NCBI GenBank assembly: GCA_946415755.1
Contig: CAMKTS010000026.1
Coordinates: forward strand, 1 to 43,148
Direction: 5' to 3'
DNA length: 43,148 nt
Source: an uncultured Prevotella sp.
GTDB lineage: Bacteria; Bacteroidota; Bacteroidia; Bacteroidales; Bacteroidaceae
The notes under the pieces are model-generated. The model did not search any database. It was given only the letters and a program-made list of their open reading frames with translations, and had not been told where the DNA came from. Of this stretch, positions 25,049 through 38,047 are shown in pieces. The translations under genes and the position numbers were made by a program. The first letter of the stretch is position 1; the number at the start of each line of letters is the position of its first letter.

Positions 25049-26214
25049 GAGAATTTGTAGGCCGCACGGCTATAGTATTTCTCTCCGGGATTCAGTACGG
25101 GCTGTACCCAGTCCTTCTTGTTGGGACTGTCGGGATACTTCTGACTCTCCAGACAGACACTGACGTGCTGCGGATAGACACCACCCTTGTGCTTGATGTT
25201 AGGCTCGTTGCCTACACCCTGGAAGTTGCCGCTATACACCTGCACGCCAGGCTCGTTGGTATACATCTCCATAAAGATACCGGTTTTGGGACTATAGAGT
25301 GAAGCGCACACCTGTGTGTCGTCGCCCTTGCCGTCCTTATAGGTGTTCAGACACCAGTTGTGGTCATAACCACCAGCGTTCTGAATCTGGTCGAACTGCG
25401 ACTTGATGCTGTCGCCGATAGCGTGAGCGGTGCGGAAGTCCATAGGCGTTCTCTCTACCGACTTCACCTCACCCGTTGGTATGTACAGCTTATCAGAGGG
25501 CGTGAAGTTGTCGGCATTTACATAGAGCACCATGTCGTAACCCGGCTCGGTGAAGTTGCCGCTCAGGTTGTAGTAGTTGTGATTTGTCTGGTTGATGATG
25601 GTGGGCTTGTCCGTCTCTGCCTCCCAGGTGATGTCCAGCATGTTGTCGGCAGTCACCTTGTAAGTCGTCACGGCAGTCACCTTGCCAGGGAATCCGTTCT
25701 CGCCATCCTCGGCTACGATGGTCAGCATCAGGATGGAGTCGCCTATCTGTTTTGCGTCATAAACCTGATTCATCCAACCCGTAGTGCCACCGCCGTGCAG
25801 ACAGTTGGGACCGTCGTTCTGCTTCAGCTGGTAGGTGGAGTCGTTCAGCGTGAACCGACCACCCTTGATGCGGTTGGCATAGCGGCCTACTGAGGATCCG
25901 TAGTCGGTAGGCGAGTTCAGCGTGTCGGCATACTGGGCGATGTTGTCGAAACCCAGCACCACGTCGGTGGGATTGCCGTCCTTGTCGGGAACCACGAGCG
26001 ATACCACGCGACCCCCGTAGTTGGTGATGCACACCTCCATGCCGTTCGCGTTCTTCAGCGTGTAGAGCTTCACGGGCTTCTCGTTGATCACGGTATCAAA
26101 CTTGGTCGGGTTCAATCCCGAAACCGTTAATTGGGGCTGTTCGCCCGAAACACATGCAGAAAGCATAGCAGCAGCCACGCCTATTCCTGCCAATAAAACT
26201 TTTAAGTTCGTCAT
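25036..26214 (-). CDS. galM: Aldose 1-epimerase (mutarotase), lipoprotein
   Basis: This 392-residue GalM-family protein has a lipoprotein signal with lipobox LSAC at about residues 18-21, so it should sit in a membrane facing the periplasm. Catalytic residues of the family are seen: histidine in NQTNHNYYNL, and the glutamate in CLESQKYPDSPN. It interconverts sugar anomers, here probably preparing arabinose for uptake. It is the first gene of the arabinose operon. Confidence 0.92.
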   Translation of the reverse strand: MTNLKVLLAGIGVAAAMLSACVSGEQPQLTVSGLNPTKFDTVINEKPVKLYTLKNANGMEVCITNYGGRVVSLVVPDKDGNPTDVVLGFDNIAQYADTLNSPTDYGSSVGRYANRIKGGRFTLNDSTYQLKQNDGPNCLHGGGTTGWMNQVYDAKQIGDSILMLTIVAEDGENGFPGKVTAVTTYKVTADNMLDITWEAETDKPTIINQTNHNYYNLSGNFTEPGYDMVLYVNADNFTPSDKLYIPTGEVKSVERTPMDFRTAHAIGDSIKSQFDQIQNAGGYDHNWCLNTYKDGKGDDTQVCASLYSPKTGIFMEMYTNEPGVQVYSGNFQGVGNEPNIKHKGGVYPQHVSVCLESQKYPDSPNKKDWVQPVLNPGEKYYSRAAYKFSVKK

Positions 26215-26251
26215 TTTTGCTGAATAGTTTTTAGTTAACGTTTTATTTTGC

Positions 26252-26263
26252 GTGTAAAATTAC
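26252..26263. promoter_or_regulatory. Possible AraR half-match operator
   Basis: GTGTAAAATTAC resembles the palindrome at 26312-26328 and lies 38 bases upstream of the galM start, where a repressor could block transcription. It overlaps TAAAATTA, which resembles a minus-strand -7 element. Confidence 0.35.
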
Positions 26264-26311
26264 TAACTATTTTCCAAACCGCAATGGATTTTACAATGTT
26301 TTTATACGCAG

Positions 26312-26328
26312 AGTGTAATTTTTACACT
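26312..26328. promoter_or_regulatory. Perfect 17-bp palindrome, candidate AraR operator
   Basis: AGTGTAATTTTTACACT has perfect 7-base arms around TTT. It lies 98 bases upstream of galM in the divergent gap. The assignment to AraR is by position only. Confidence 0.5.
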
Positions 26329-26544
26329 TTTTTAATAAATGAACAGGAGTTTCTTCCTGTAAAACGGATTTTTAATTATTATTCCATAGAAAAAGTCAAA
26401 AGGCGCGTATTTGGTTGTTGTTCAGAAATTATGGCAATCTCGCCATGAGAGCCATTACAGACAGAATTGTGAATAATTCTAAAAATTAACATCAATTATA
26501 CGGATTGCGGAAAAAAAGTTACCGCTTATATCCTCATAAATGAT

Positions 26545-26552
26545 TAAATTTG
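26545..26552 (+). promoter_or_regulatory. -7 element for the SLC13 gene
   Basis: TAAATTTG fits TAnnTTTG. The -33 element is weak. Transcription would start near 26558, with a leader of about 60 bases. Confidence 0.5.
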
Positions 26553-26620
26553 CAGCCAAACTTGAATATTAGAACATAAAACCACTTATCAAAAAAGTGG
26601 TAAGTAATTAAATTGCCTTT

Positions 26621-28417
26621 ATGGAATCAATCGTTTTCTGGGGTTTTAACCTCTATGCATGGATTACTATTGTCACGGTGCTCACGATGTTCACCGTATT
26701 GTTGTGTACCAAGATACGCTCCGATTTAGTGTTCCTTGGAGCCATTGCTATCCTCTTCGTAACGGGGGTGCTTAATGCCAAGGAGGCCTTCTCCGGTTTC
26801 AGTTCCACGTCGGTAGTTATCATCGGCGTGCTCTTTGTCGTGGTGGCAGGACTGACGCATACTGGCGTGCTGCAATGGATAGTGAAACACCTGTTGGGAC
26901 AGCCCAAGACCTATTCGAAGGCCGTTGTCCGTCTGATGTTGCCGGTAGCAACACTCAGCTCGTTCCTCAGCAACACCACCGTTGTGGCCCTCTTCGTAGG
27001 CATCGTGAAGATGTGGTCGAAGAAGTTGAACATTTCGCCATCGAAGTTGCTCATCCCATTGAGCTATGCTTCAGGCATGGGTGGTGTGTGTACACTGATA
27101 GGTACGCCGCCGAACCTTATCATCAGCGGACTCTACGAGGAGAAGACGGGCGTGGCCATGAATATCCTGGCCACGACGATTCCTGGTCTGTTCTGTCTGG
27201 CCATCGGCGTGCTGTCGATCATCGCCATGCGCCGTCTGCTGCCAGACCGCAAGGCACCTGAGAGTGCCTTTGAATCGACGGGCGATTACACCGTGGAATT
27301 GCAGGTTCCGTCGGATAATCCTTATATAGGCAAGACGCTGGGCGAGGCTGGTCTCTACCATGTCAACGGCGGCAGTTTGATAGGGATGTATCACTTTGAC
27401 AACACCCCTTTGTCCCTTACGGAGGATGAGCCTCTCATGGGTGGCGACCATCTGATCTATGCCGGACAGATAGACGAGCTGATTGATATGGCAGTGAGTC
27501 ACCAGTTGGTGAGCTCTGACCACCATATTTTTTCCATGAACGAGGTGGATAAGGATAGCCAGTTGCGCACCGCATACGTCGACTTTGGAAGCAGACTGAT
27601 AGGTAAGAAAATTGGTGGGAGCACGTTTGAAAAGGATAATAATATGACGCTGGCGGCTGTCGCCCGACGCAGCGAACGTATCGACCAGGCGCCACGCGAG
27701 GTGGTGCTGCAGGCTGGTGACACGCTGTTGCTGGTATGTCCGAAGAACGTCAACCTCAGCACTTCTGCTTTGGAGAGAGACCTGCACTTTTTCGACTCCG
27801 ACGACGTGCCTAACATCGGAATCGGAACGCTCATCTCCACCACTATCATGATTGCCATGGTGGCACTCTCGGCCCTTGGTGTCATGCCGTTGCTGCAGTG
27901 TGCCTTCATAGCTGCCGCCGCTATGCTCATCTTCCGCTGCTGTAATGCTGAACAGGCCATGAAGGCCATCAACTGGGATATCCTGATGGTGTTCGCAGGT
28001 TCAGTGGTCTTGGGTGTTGCCATACAGAAGACGGGCATTGCCGAACGTCTGGCCTTTGGTATCCTTGATGTCTGCGGCACCAATCCCATTGTGGTGATGA
28101 CGGCTATTTGTTTGGTAGGAACTTTCATTACCGAGTTTATCTCCAACACGGCAGCAGGAGCCATGTTCTTCCCTATCATGTACGAGGCAGCCGAGAAACT
28201 GGGCTACGAGCCTTATCCCTTTCTCATCGCCTTGATGGTCAGCGTCAGTTCGAGTTTCGCCACACCTATCGGTTCGCCCACCCACATGCTGGTATACGGT
28301 CCTGGCGGCTATCGCTTCAGCGACTTCATGCGTATCGGACTGCTGATGAACTTCATTATTCTGGCTGCTAATATCCTCATTGTCAATATCATTTATCCGC
28401 TCACACCGCTTCCGTAA
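26621..28417 (+). CDS. SLC13/DASS-type anion transporter with two RCK-C domains
   Basis: This 598-residue inner-membrane protein has two transport halves, each with the DASS substrate/sodium motif: SNTT (117-120) and SNTA (508-511). Between them, at about residues 220-385, are two regulatory TrkA-C/RCK-C domains. Such proteins carry dicarboxylates, sulfate or other anions with Na+. The substrate is not evident. It faces away from the arabinose operon. Confidence 0.87.
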   Translation: MESIVFWGFNLYAWITIVTVLTMFTVLLCTKIRSDLVFLGAIAILFVTGVLNAKEAFSGFSSTSVVIIGVLFVVVAGLTHTGVLQWIVKHLLGQPKTYSKAVVRLMLPVATLSSFLSNTTVVALFVGIVKMWSKKLNISPSKLLIPLSYASGMGGVCTLIGTPPNLIISGLYEEKTGVAMNILATTIPGLFCLAIGVLSIIAMRRLLPDRKAPESAFESTGDYTVELQVPSDNPYIGKTLGEAGLYHVNGGSLIGMYHFDNTPLSLTEDEPLMGGDHLIYAGQIDELIDMAVSHQLVSSDHHIFSMNEVDKDSQLRTAYVDFGSRLIGKKIGGSTFEKDNNMTLAAVARRSERIDQAPREVVLQAGDTLLLVCPKNVNLSTSALERDLHFFDSDDVPNIGIGTLISTTIMIAMVALSALGVMPLLQCAFIAAAAMLIFRCCNAEQAMKAINWDILMVFAGSVVLGVAIQKTGIAERLAFGILDVCGTNPIVVMTAICLVGTFITEFISNTAAGAMFFPIMYEAAEKLGYEPYPFLIALMVSVSSSFATPIGSPTHMLVYGPGGYRFSDFMRIGLLMNFIILAANILIVNIIYPLTPLP

Positions 28418-28491
28418 CTTCTTAACAATGATAGTCCTTCTTGCTGGTAATAAGTTGTTTTATCGAACTTTTGAACTATAAATAACAATAA

Positions 28492-32621
<4,130 letters not shown>

Positions 32622-32643
32622 GCGATATTCGTATTACGGAGAA

Positions 32644-32675
32644 TTTGGTGGAATGGAAAAAATGTCGTAACTTTG
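32644..32675 (+). promoter_or_regulatory. Promoter of the inositol monophosphatase family gene
   Basis: TTTG at 32644-32647 and TAACTTTG at 32668-32675, separated by 20 bases. The start near 32682 leaves about 25 bases before ATG 32707. Confidence 0.8.
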
Positions 32676-32706
32676 CAGGCAATGTGAATGTAATGTTTTG
32701 TTTCGG

Positions 32707-33546
32707 ATGGAATTACAACAATTGACTATGAGCGTCTGCGAGGTAGCTCGCCAGGCAGGAGCGTATATCAGAAAGGAACGCGCGAACTTCTCGTTGGATA
32801 GAGTGGAGCGGAAACATGCCCACGACTATGTCTCGTATGTAGACAAGGGTTCTGAAAAAATGATTGTAGAGGCGTTGCGCCAACTACTGCCAGAGGCTGG
32901 TTTCATTACCGAGGAAGGAACCGCAGAAAAGGGAATGGCTAATAGCGGGAACACGTCCGTTGTCCAGTATTCCTATACGTGGGTGGTTGACCCGCTGGAC
33001 GGCACGACGAACTTCATCCACGGCTTCTCTCCCTATGCGGTGTCGATAGCGCTGGTCGGGGGTAAGGATATCCTGATAGGCGTGGTGTACGAGGTGTGCA
33101 GCGACAGGTGCTTCATGGCATGGAAGGGAGGGGGAGCCTTCTGCGAAATGAGAAATGAGAAAGGAGAAATGAGAAAAGAATCGCTCCACGTTGGAACGAG
33201 TGCTATCGCTGATGCGTTGCTATGCTTGCAGCTTCCTTATAATAGCGATGCGTATAAACCTGTCATCAAGGGACTGATAGACCGCTACTATGGTAATGTG
33301 GGGAGCATCCGCATGATAGGTTCTGCGGCAATGGCTCTCTGCTATGTGGCTGTAGGATGGCTTGACGGCTATGCGGAACGCTACATCGGACAATGGGACT
33401 TTATGGCTGGAGCCTTGATAGTCAGCGAGGCTGGTGGCAGAGTGACCAATTATGTCGGCGATGACGCTTTCACGCAGGGCGACAGTATCGTAGCAACCAA
33501 CGGTATCATTCATGAGGAGCTGCTGGAGGGGGTCGGGAAAAGGTAA
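32707..33546 (+). CDS. Inositol monophosphatase family protein (SuhB/CysQ-like)
   Basis: This 279-residue protein has the metal-binding motifs of the IMPase superfamily: EEGT (from residue 69), DPLDGTTNF (D95, D98) and QWDFMAGALI (D231). It may hydrolyse inositol phosphate, fructose bisphosphate or 3'-phosphoadenosine phosphate; the sequence does not decide. Residues 147-158 are a low-complexity insert made of repeated EMRNEK/EMRK units between FC and SLHVG. A TTG at 32698 in frame is an unlikely start given the promoter. It is convergent with recQ. Confidence 0.85.
   Translation: MELQQLTMSVCEVARQAGAYIRKERANFSLDRVERKHAHDYVSYVDKGSEKMIVEALRQLLPEAGFITEEGTAEKGMANSGNTSVVQYSYTWVVDPLDGTTNFIHGFSPYAVSIALVGGKDILIGVVYEVCSDRCFMAWKGGGAFCEMRNEKGEMRKESLHVGTSAIADALLCLQLPYNSDAYKPVIKGLIDRYYGNVGSIRMIGSAAMALCYVAVGWLDGYAERYIGQWDFMAGALIVSEAGGRVTNYVGDDAFTQGDSIVATNGIIHEELLEGVGKR
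33145..33180. repeat. AGAAATG tandem repeat inside the IMPase gene
   Basis: Repeats of AAATGAGAA type occupy 36 bases inside the coding frame. They add 12 residues without shifting the frame, and lie in a loop between GGGAF and HVG. Confidence 0.7.
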
Positions 33547-33562
33547 AAAGGTAAAAAAGGGG
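33540..33562. repeat. GGTAAAAA repeat at the IMPase stop
   Basis: Units of AAAAGGTAAAAAGG supply the last K-R codons and stop of the gene and the convergent gap to recQ. Confidence 0.5.
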
Positions 33563-33589
33563 AAAAGACTGTAGAACGGATGCTTGTCG

Positions 33590-35515
33590 TCAGGCTTTGG
33601 AGACAAATCCGTCGGCTTGCAGGATTTCCTCTTCTTCCATGAGATGGGCGAGGGCGGCATTCATCTCTTCCGTAGGCAGGTGCAGACGGAAGAGTTCTGT
33701 AATATGGTGACGCTTGCCATCGGCTAATAACGAGAGAATCCGCTGGCGGCAGTCCAGCTGTCCCTCGCGGGTTACCAGCTTGTCTTCCTCGCTCAGGCAG
33801 ACATCACATTGATGGCAGTCGTGGGCATCCCTCTCGCCGAAATAAGCTAGCAGCTGGCGTGACCGGCAGTAGTCACTGCGCTGGGCATAGCTCAGCATGG
33901 CCTGGATGCGCTCGCGATATTGTTCTAGACGGTCTTCGTAGATACTGCGCGGCAATTGGATGTGCTCCGTGTCTTCGCGGCGCTGCAGATAGCGAATATG
34001 TGGCACCTGCTTGCTGGGGATGAAGCCTATCAGGTGGCGCTGGGCGAGTGCTTTCAGGATGTCGTAGACCTGCTGGGGCGTGAGGGAAGCCTGCTGGGCT
34101 ATCAGGCTTTCATCAATATATCCGTAGTCGGCAAAGAGTCCGCCGTAGTTGCGCAGCAAGGCTACGATGACGCGGTCTTCGTCAGCCGAGACCTGCTCCA
34201 GCCGATACAGCTCTTCTCTTCCTACCAAGAAGCGCACGCGGGCTTGATTGTCTTGTTCCTCGTCGTACTCCAGATAGCCGGCACGCTCCAATATCTGCAG
34301 GGCAGCATGTACACGGATGGGGAAATGATGGAAACTGCGACAGAATTCGTCGATATTGAACTCATGGACTACCCCATAGCCGTCTCCTGCTGCTATCTGA
34401 TAGAAATAGGCTAGATGCTCGTAGACTTGCTTGATATAGTCGCGTGGCGGAAAGGTGTCTTCGATACGTTTGGCCAGCTTGCTGTTGTCAGAACCGTTGT
34501 AGAGCAGGATGGCCTGTGCCGCCATGCCGTCGCGTCCGGCACGTCCTGCCTCCTGGAAATAGGCTTCGATAGAGTCTGGGCAGTCGTAGTGGATGACTAA
34601 TCGCACGTTGGGCTTGTCGATGCCCATTCCGAAGGCGTTGGTGGCTACCATGATGCGCACGCGGTCTTGCTGCCAGTCGCGCTGTCGGCGGTCTTTGTCG
34701 GCAAGTTCGAGTCCTGCGTGGAAGAAGGTGGCACTAAGTCCTGCGTCGCAGAGATGTTCGGCAATCTCACGGGCGTGTCTGCGGCTGCGTACATAGACGA
34801 TAGCCGAACCAGAGGTGCCGTCGAGCGTACAGATGAGCTCGTTCAGCTTGTCAGGACAGTGGCGTACGAGGTAGGTCAGGTTCTTGCGCTCGAACGACAT
34901 GCGAAAGACGTTGAAAGTGGACTTCTCTTGCTGCTCACCATTTGTATGCTCCCCACTCAGCTTTTCGATAATATCATCGACAACCTGTGGCGTGGCGGTA
35001 GCCGTAAGGGCCAGTACCGGTACGTTGGGGTGGATGCGACGTATGTCGGCAATACGCAGGTAGGAGGGGCGGAAGTCGTAGCCCCATTGGCTGATGCAAT
35101 GAGCCTCGTCAACCGTAATGAAGCTGACGCGCATGTGGCGAAGCTTGGTCTGAAACAGGTTGCTGGAGAGGCGTTCGGGCGAAACGTAGAGGAATTTGGT
35201 GACCCCTAGGATGCAGTTTTCCAGAATGCGAAGGATGTGGTCGCGTTGCTGTCCGCTGTAGATGGCCTCTGCTATGATGCCGTTGAGACGCAGGTGGTGT
35301 ATCTGGTCTTTCATCAGGGCTATCAGCGGTGTCACCACAATGCACACTCCCTCCATCGTCATGGCGGGTACCTGAAAGGTAATCGACTTGCCGCCTCCGG
35401 TGGGCATCAGTCCGAGGGTGTCGTGTCCGCTGCATATCGACTCGATGATGTCGCGCTGTATGCCTCGGAAGCTGTCGTAGCCCCAATACTTTTTTAGCGT
35501 GTCCTCATATCTCAT
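33590..35515 (-). CDS. recQ: ATP-dependent DNA helicase RecQ
   Basis: This 641-residue 3'-5' helicase has the Walker A motif GGGKS (PTGGGKSITFQ), a DEAH box (ITVDEAHCISQWGYDF), motif VI (QEAGRAGRDG), and a zinc-binding RecQ-C region with four cysteines (CRSRQLL ... CHQCDVC). After the winged-helix part, a short extra winged-helix-like tail ends the protein, with no obvious HRDC domain. Its start overlaps the recJ stop (ATGA). Confidence 0.93.
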   Translation of the reverse strand: MRYEDTLKKYWGYDSFRGIQRDIIESICSGHDTLGLMPTGGGKSITFQVPAMTMEGVCIVVTPLIALMKDQIHHLRLNGIIAEAIYSGQQRDHILRILENCILGVTKFLYVSPERLSSNLFQTKLRHMRVSFITVDEAHCISQWGYDFRPSYLRIADIRRIHPNVPVLALTATATPQVVDDIIEKLSGEHTNGEQQEKSTFNVFRMSFERKNLTYLVRHCPDKLNELICTLDGTSGSAIVYVRSRRHAREIAEHLCDAGLSATFFHAGLELADKDRRQRDWQQDRVRIMVATNAFGMGIDKPNVRLVIHYDCPDSIEAYFQEAGRAGRDGMAAQAILLYNGSDNSKLAKRIEDTFPPRDYIKQVYEHLAYFYQIAAGDGYGVVHEFNIDEFCRSFHHFPIRVHAALQILERAGYLEYDEEQDNQARVRFLVGREELYRLEQVSADEDRVIVALLRNYGGLFADYGYIDESLIAQQASLTPQQVYDILKALAQRHLIGFIPSKQVPHIRYLQRREDTEHIQLPRSIYEDRLEQYRERIQAMLSYAQRSDYCRSRQLLAYFGERDAHDCHQCDVCLSEEDKLVTREGQLDCRQRILSLLADGKRHHITELFRLHLPTEEMNAALAHLMEEEEILQADGFVSKA

Positions 35516-37239
35516 TCCTCATTGGCCGAAGGCATGATGTCTTCAATCTGCAGCTGTACTTCTCCGCGTTTGTAGGTGTTCTCCTCGATAGTGTATACGA
35601 TGTCGAACGACCGTTTGCTTTTGATATAGTGTGCGGCGGCACTCTGTCCGAACGCGATGCCGTTCATTACCATGGGTGACTTGGAGTCCACCAGTTCGAG
35701 TTTGATATGCTCCTGATGCCTGCCAACTACTTTGGAGGTACCGTAGTCGAACACGTTTCTGGTCAGGAAGAGCGGCTTCTCGTTGCCCGGCCCGTGGGGA
35801 GCCAGCCGTTTCAGTTCGTTGAGCAGTCGCTTGGAAATCTGCTGGAAGTCTATCTCCATGTCGATATCCATCGTCTGTTGCTGCTGCTCGGGCAGGATGT
35901 GGTTGCTGACGTAGTCCTGGAACCTCCTTCGGAATTCGGGGATGTTCTCCTGGCGTAGCGTGAGTCCTACGGCGTAGGTATGCCCACCGAAATTCTCCAG
36001 CAGGTCACGGCATGACTTGACAGCATCGTAGATGTCGAAGCCTGCCACGCTGCGTGCCGAGCCTGATGCCATTCCGTCAATGATGGTCAGCACAACGGTA
36101 GGCCGGAAGTATAGCTCGGTCAGTCTTGAGGCTACGATGCCCACCACGCCTTTTTTCCATCCCTCATCGTAGAGCACGATGCTCTGCATGTGCTGCTGGC
36201 TCTCCAGGCGTGCCACGATTTCGTTGGCCTCTTCTGTCATCTGCTTGTCAACATCTTTTCGCTGCTCGTTGTACTCGTTGATGCGGGTAGCCTCTGCAAG
36301 TGCCTTCTGCAAGTCACGTTCCACCAACAGTTCTACGGCCTCCTTGCCGTTCTGCATGCGCCCTGAGGCGTTGATGCGCGGTCCTATCTTGAACACGATG
36401 TCGCTCATGGTGAGTTCGCGGTTGGTCAGCCCGCATATCTCGATGATGGCTTTCAGTCCGATGCTGGGGCTTTGGTTCAGCTGTTTCAGCCCGTGGAAGG
36501 CAAGCGTGCGGTTTTCTCCCTGTACGGGTACGAGGTCGGCGGCTATCGACACGGCACAGAAGTCGAGCAGCGGTATGAGCCTTGAGAAAGGGATGCCGTT
36601 GTTTTGTGCAAAAGCCTGCATGAGCTTGAATCCCACGCCGCATCCCGACAGGTGCTTGAAGGGGTAGGTAGAGTCTTCACGCTTGGGGTTAAGGATGGCC
36701 ACCGCTGGTGGCAGTTCATCGTCGGGCACGTGATGGTCGCAAATGATAAAGTCAATGCCCCTCTGCTTGGCATAGGCAATCTCTTCGATAGCCTTGATGC
36801 CGCAGTCGAGCACGATAATGAGTTTCACACCAGTTTCTGCCGCGAAGTCTATTCCTTTACGGCTCACTCCATATCCCTCTCCCTCACGGTTGGGAATGTA
36901 GTAGTCGATGTTGGAATAGAACTGGAGCAGGAACCTGTACACCAATGCTACCGCCGTACACCCGTCGACGTCGTAGTCGCCATAAACCATGATGCGCTCC
37001 TTGCGGCCCATCGCATCGTTCAGGCGGTCTACTGCCACGTCCATGTCATTCATCAGGAAAGGGTCTATCAGCTCGTTGAGCATCGGGCGGAAGAATCGCT
37101 TGGCTGCACTCTCCGTCTTGATGCCACGCTGAATGAGGAGGCCGGCAAGTACGGGACTCATCCCGATCTTCTCGGCCAGCTCTTTAGCCGCCTGCTCTCT
37201 CTCTGGTGTAGGTGGTTCGTAATTCCATTTAAATTGCAT
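35512..37239 (-). CDS. recJ: Single-stranded-DNA exonuclease RecJ
   Basis: This 575-residue 5'-3' exonuclease of the DHH superfamily has catalytic motifs in order: VYGDYDVDGCTA, IVLDCGI, FIICDHHVPDDELPP and the GGHTYAVGLTL segment of the DHHA1 domain, then an OB-like region. RecJ and RecQ cooperate in recombinational repair, and here the genes overlap, so they are probably made in fixed proportion. Confidence 0.95.
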   Translation of the reverse strand: MQFKWNYEPPTPEREQAAKELAEKIGMSPVLAGLLIQRGIKTESAAKRFFRPMLNELIDPFLMNDMDVAVDRLNDAMGRKERIMVYGDYDVDGCTAVALVYRFLLQFYSNIDYYIPNREGEGYGVSRKGIDFAAETGVKLIIVLDCGIKAIEEIAYAKQRGIDFIICDHHVPDDELPPAVAILNPKREDSTYPFKHLSGCGVGFKLMQAFAQNNGIPFSRLIPLLDFCAVSIAADLVPVQGENRTLAFHGLKQLNQSPSIGLKAIIEICGLTNRELTMSDIVFKIGPRINASGRMQNGKEAVELLVERDLQKALAEATRINEYNEQRKDVDKQMTEEANEIVARLESQQHMQSIVLYDEGWKKGVVGIVASRLTELYFRPTVVLTIIDGMASGSARSVAGFDIYDAVKSCRDLLENFGGHTYAVGLTLRQENIPEFRRRFQDYVSNHILPEQQQQTMDIDMEIDFQQISKRLLNELKRLAPHGPGNEKPLFLTRNVFDYGTSKVVGRHQEHIKLELVDSKSPMVMNGIAFGQSAAAHYIKSKRSFDIVYTIEENTYKRGEVQLQIEDIMPSANEE

Positions 37240-37293
37240 TTATATTTGTTTTTATTTTCTGTCATCTTTCAGTAGTGTACTTGATACAGCGGT

Positions 37294-37301
37294 CAAAGTT
37301 A
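37294..37301 (-). promoter_or_regulatory. -7 element for recJ
   Basis: The minus strand reads TAACTTTG. No good -33 element lies 19-21 bases away. The start would lie near 37287, about 48 bases ahead of recJ. Confidence 0.5.
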
Positions 37302-37318
37302 CGAAGAAAAATCAAGAA

Positions 37319-37358
37319 AACGGAATATACTGCCAAAATTTAACAGTTATATTCCGTT
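37319..37358 (-). terminator. Terminator after the YhcH-like gene
   Basis: A long stem, 37319-37332 with 37344-37358, has a single-base bulge and an 11-base loop. On the minus strand it is followed by a TTTTCTTGATTTTT tract; on the plus strand by a T-rich run too, so it can work both ways. It closes the patatin-to-YhcH gene run. Confidence 0.8.
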
Positions 37359-37387
37359 TTTTATTTTTTTATAGATTGGGATGTAGT

Positions 37388-38017
37388 CTATTCCATGTAG
37401 TCCATCTTGACCACGATGACACGTATCGCCTGGTTTTTCTTCTTGGTTTGTATTTTGGCGATGTGCCAGTCGGAGGGGAAGAAGATGACGAATTGTCCGG
37501 CCTTGACATCAAAGAAGTGGGTCTTGTCCCTGTCGTAGTGGTAGCGTACGACGTCCTTCTTTTCGTCGTAGGGTTTTGATACGGAACTGCTGGCGTGGTC
37601 GAGCAAGGCAAATCCTTCTGTACCGCTCACCACCAGCAGGAAGTCTATCTTCTTGCGGTGGCTCTCGGTGTTGCGCTTTTCCAGCGGCTGGTTTTCCGAA
37701 TCCTCCACGCTGGCCACAAGGGTGGTGCCCTCGATGGGGTGTTTTCCCTTGGGGATGGTCTGGAGGTCGGTATCCTTTAGCCAACGAAACAAGGCCTGCC
37801 ATTGTTCGGTATTCTTCTGGTACTGCGAATAGAACTCGTTGGCATTCAGTGTCTTGTGAGCTTTTGCTTTATTAAATCCTTGGTTCCATTCTCCGTGTTT
37901 CAACCATTTCTCTGCATCGTTCTGTGCATTCGCAGCTATGGGCAAAAAAGTAAGAATGTAAAGAAGCAAAGTCCATCTTACCACGCCTATAACCTTATTA
38001 TTATATAAAGACTTCAT
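37388..38017 (-). CDS. Exported YhcH/YjgK/YiaL family (DUF386) protein
   Basis: This 209-residue protein has an N-terminal signal peptide (VRWTLLLYILTFLPIAANA) and then the cupin-like YhcH/YjgK/YiaL fold, with the metal-site motifs QFVIFFPSDWHIA and VVRYHYD. Most family members are cytoplasmic and associated with sugar or sialic-acid catabolism; this one is exported. Function is unassigned. It follows the C1-type peptidase gene by 30 bases. Confidence 0.75.
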   Translation of the reverse strand: MKSLYNNKVIGVVRWTLLLYILTFLPIAANAQNDAEKWLKHGEWNQGFNKAKAHKTLNANEFYSQYQKNTEQWQALFRWLKDTDLQTIPKGKHPIEGTTLVASVEDSENQPLEKRNTESHRKKIDFLLVVSGTEGFALLDHASSSVSKPYDEKKDVVRYHYDRDKTHFFDVKAGQFVIFFPSDWHIAKIQTKKKNQAIRVIVVKMDYME

Positions 38018-38040
38018 CGTTTTTTTCTTTTTTACCTTCT
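38018..38040. repeat. A-rich GGTAAAAAAG leader of the YhcH-like gene
   Basis: On the minus strand GGTAAAAAAGAAAAAAAC directly precedes the ATG. It resembles the repeats at 25016-25048 and 33540-33562 and probably acts as the translation enhancer. Confidence 0.4.
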
Positions 38041-38047
38041 TCCGCTC

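Larger units (their letters stand above)
26215..26620. other. 406-base divergent regulatory region
   Basis: No gene was found. The stretch lies between the arabinose operon and the SLC13 gene. It holds two GTGTAA-type palindromes (26252-26263 and 26312-26328), an inverted repeat ACAGGA/TCCTGT around 26343-26360, another AGAATT/AATTCT at 26463-26480, and a -7 element at 26545-26552. No clear galM promoter with both elements was found. Confidence 0.5.

Noticed and set aside
26248..26448. 66-codon plus-strand frame in the galM-SLC13 gap
   Set aside because: It starts at TTG, has no promoter or ribosome site and overlaps palindromes.
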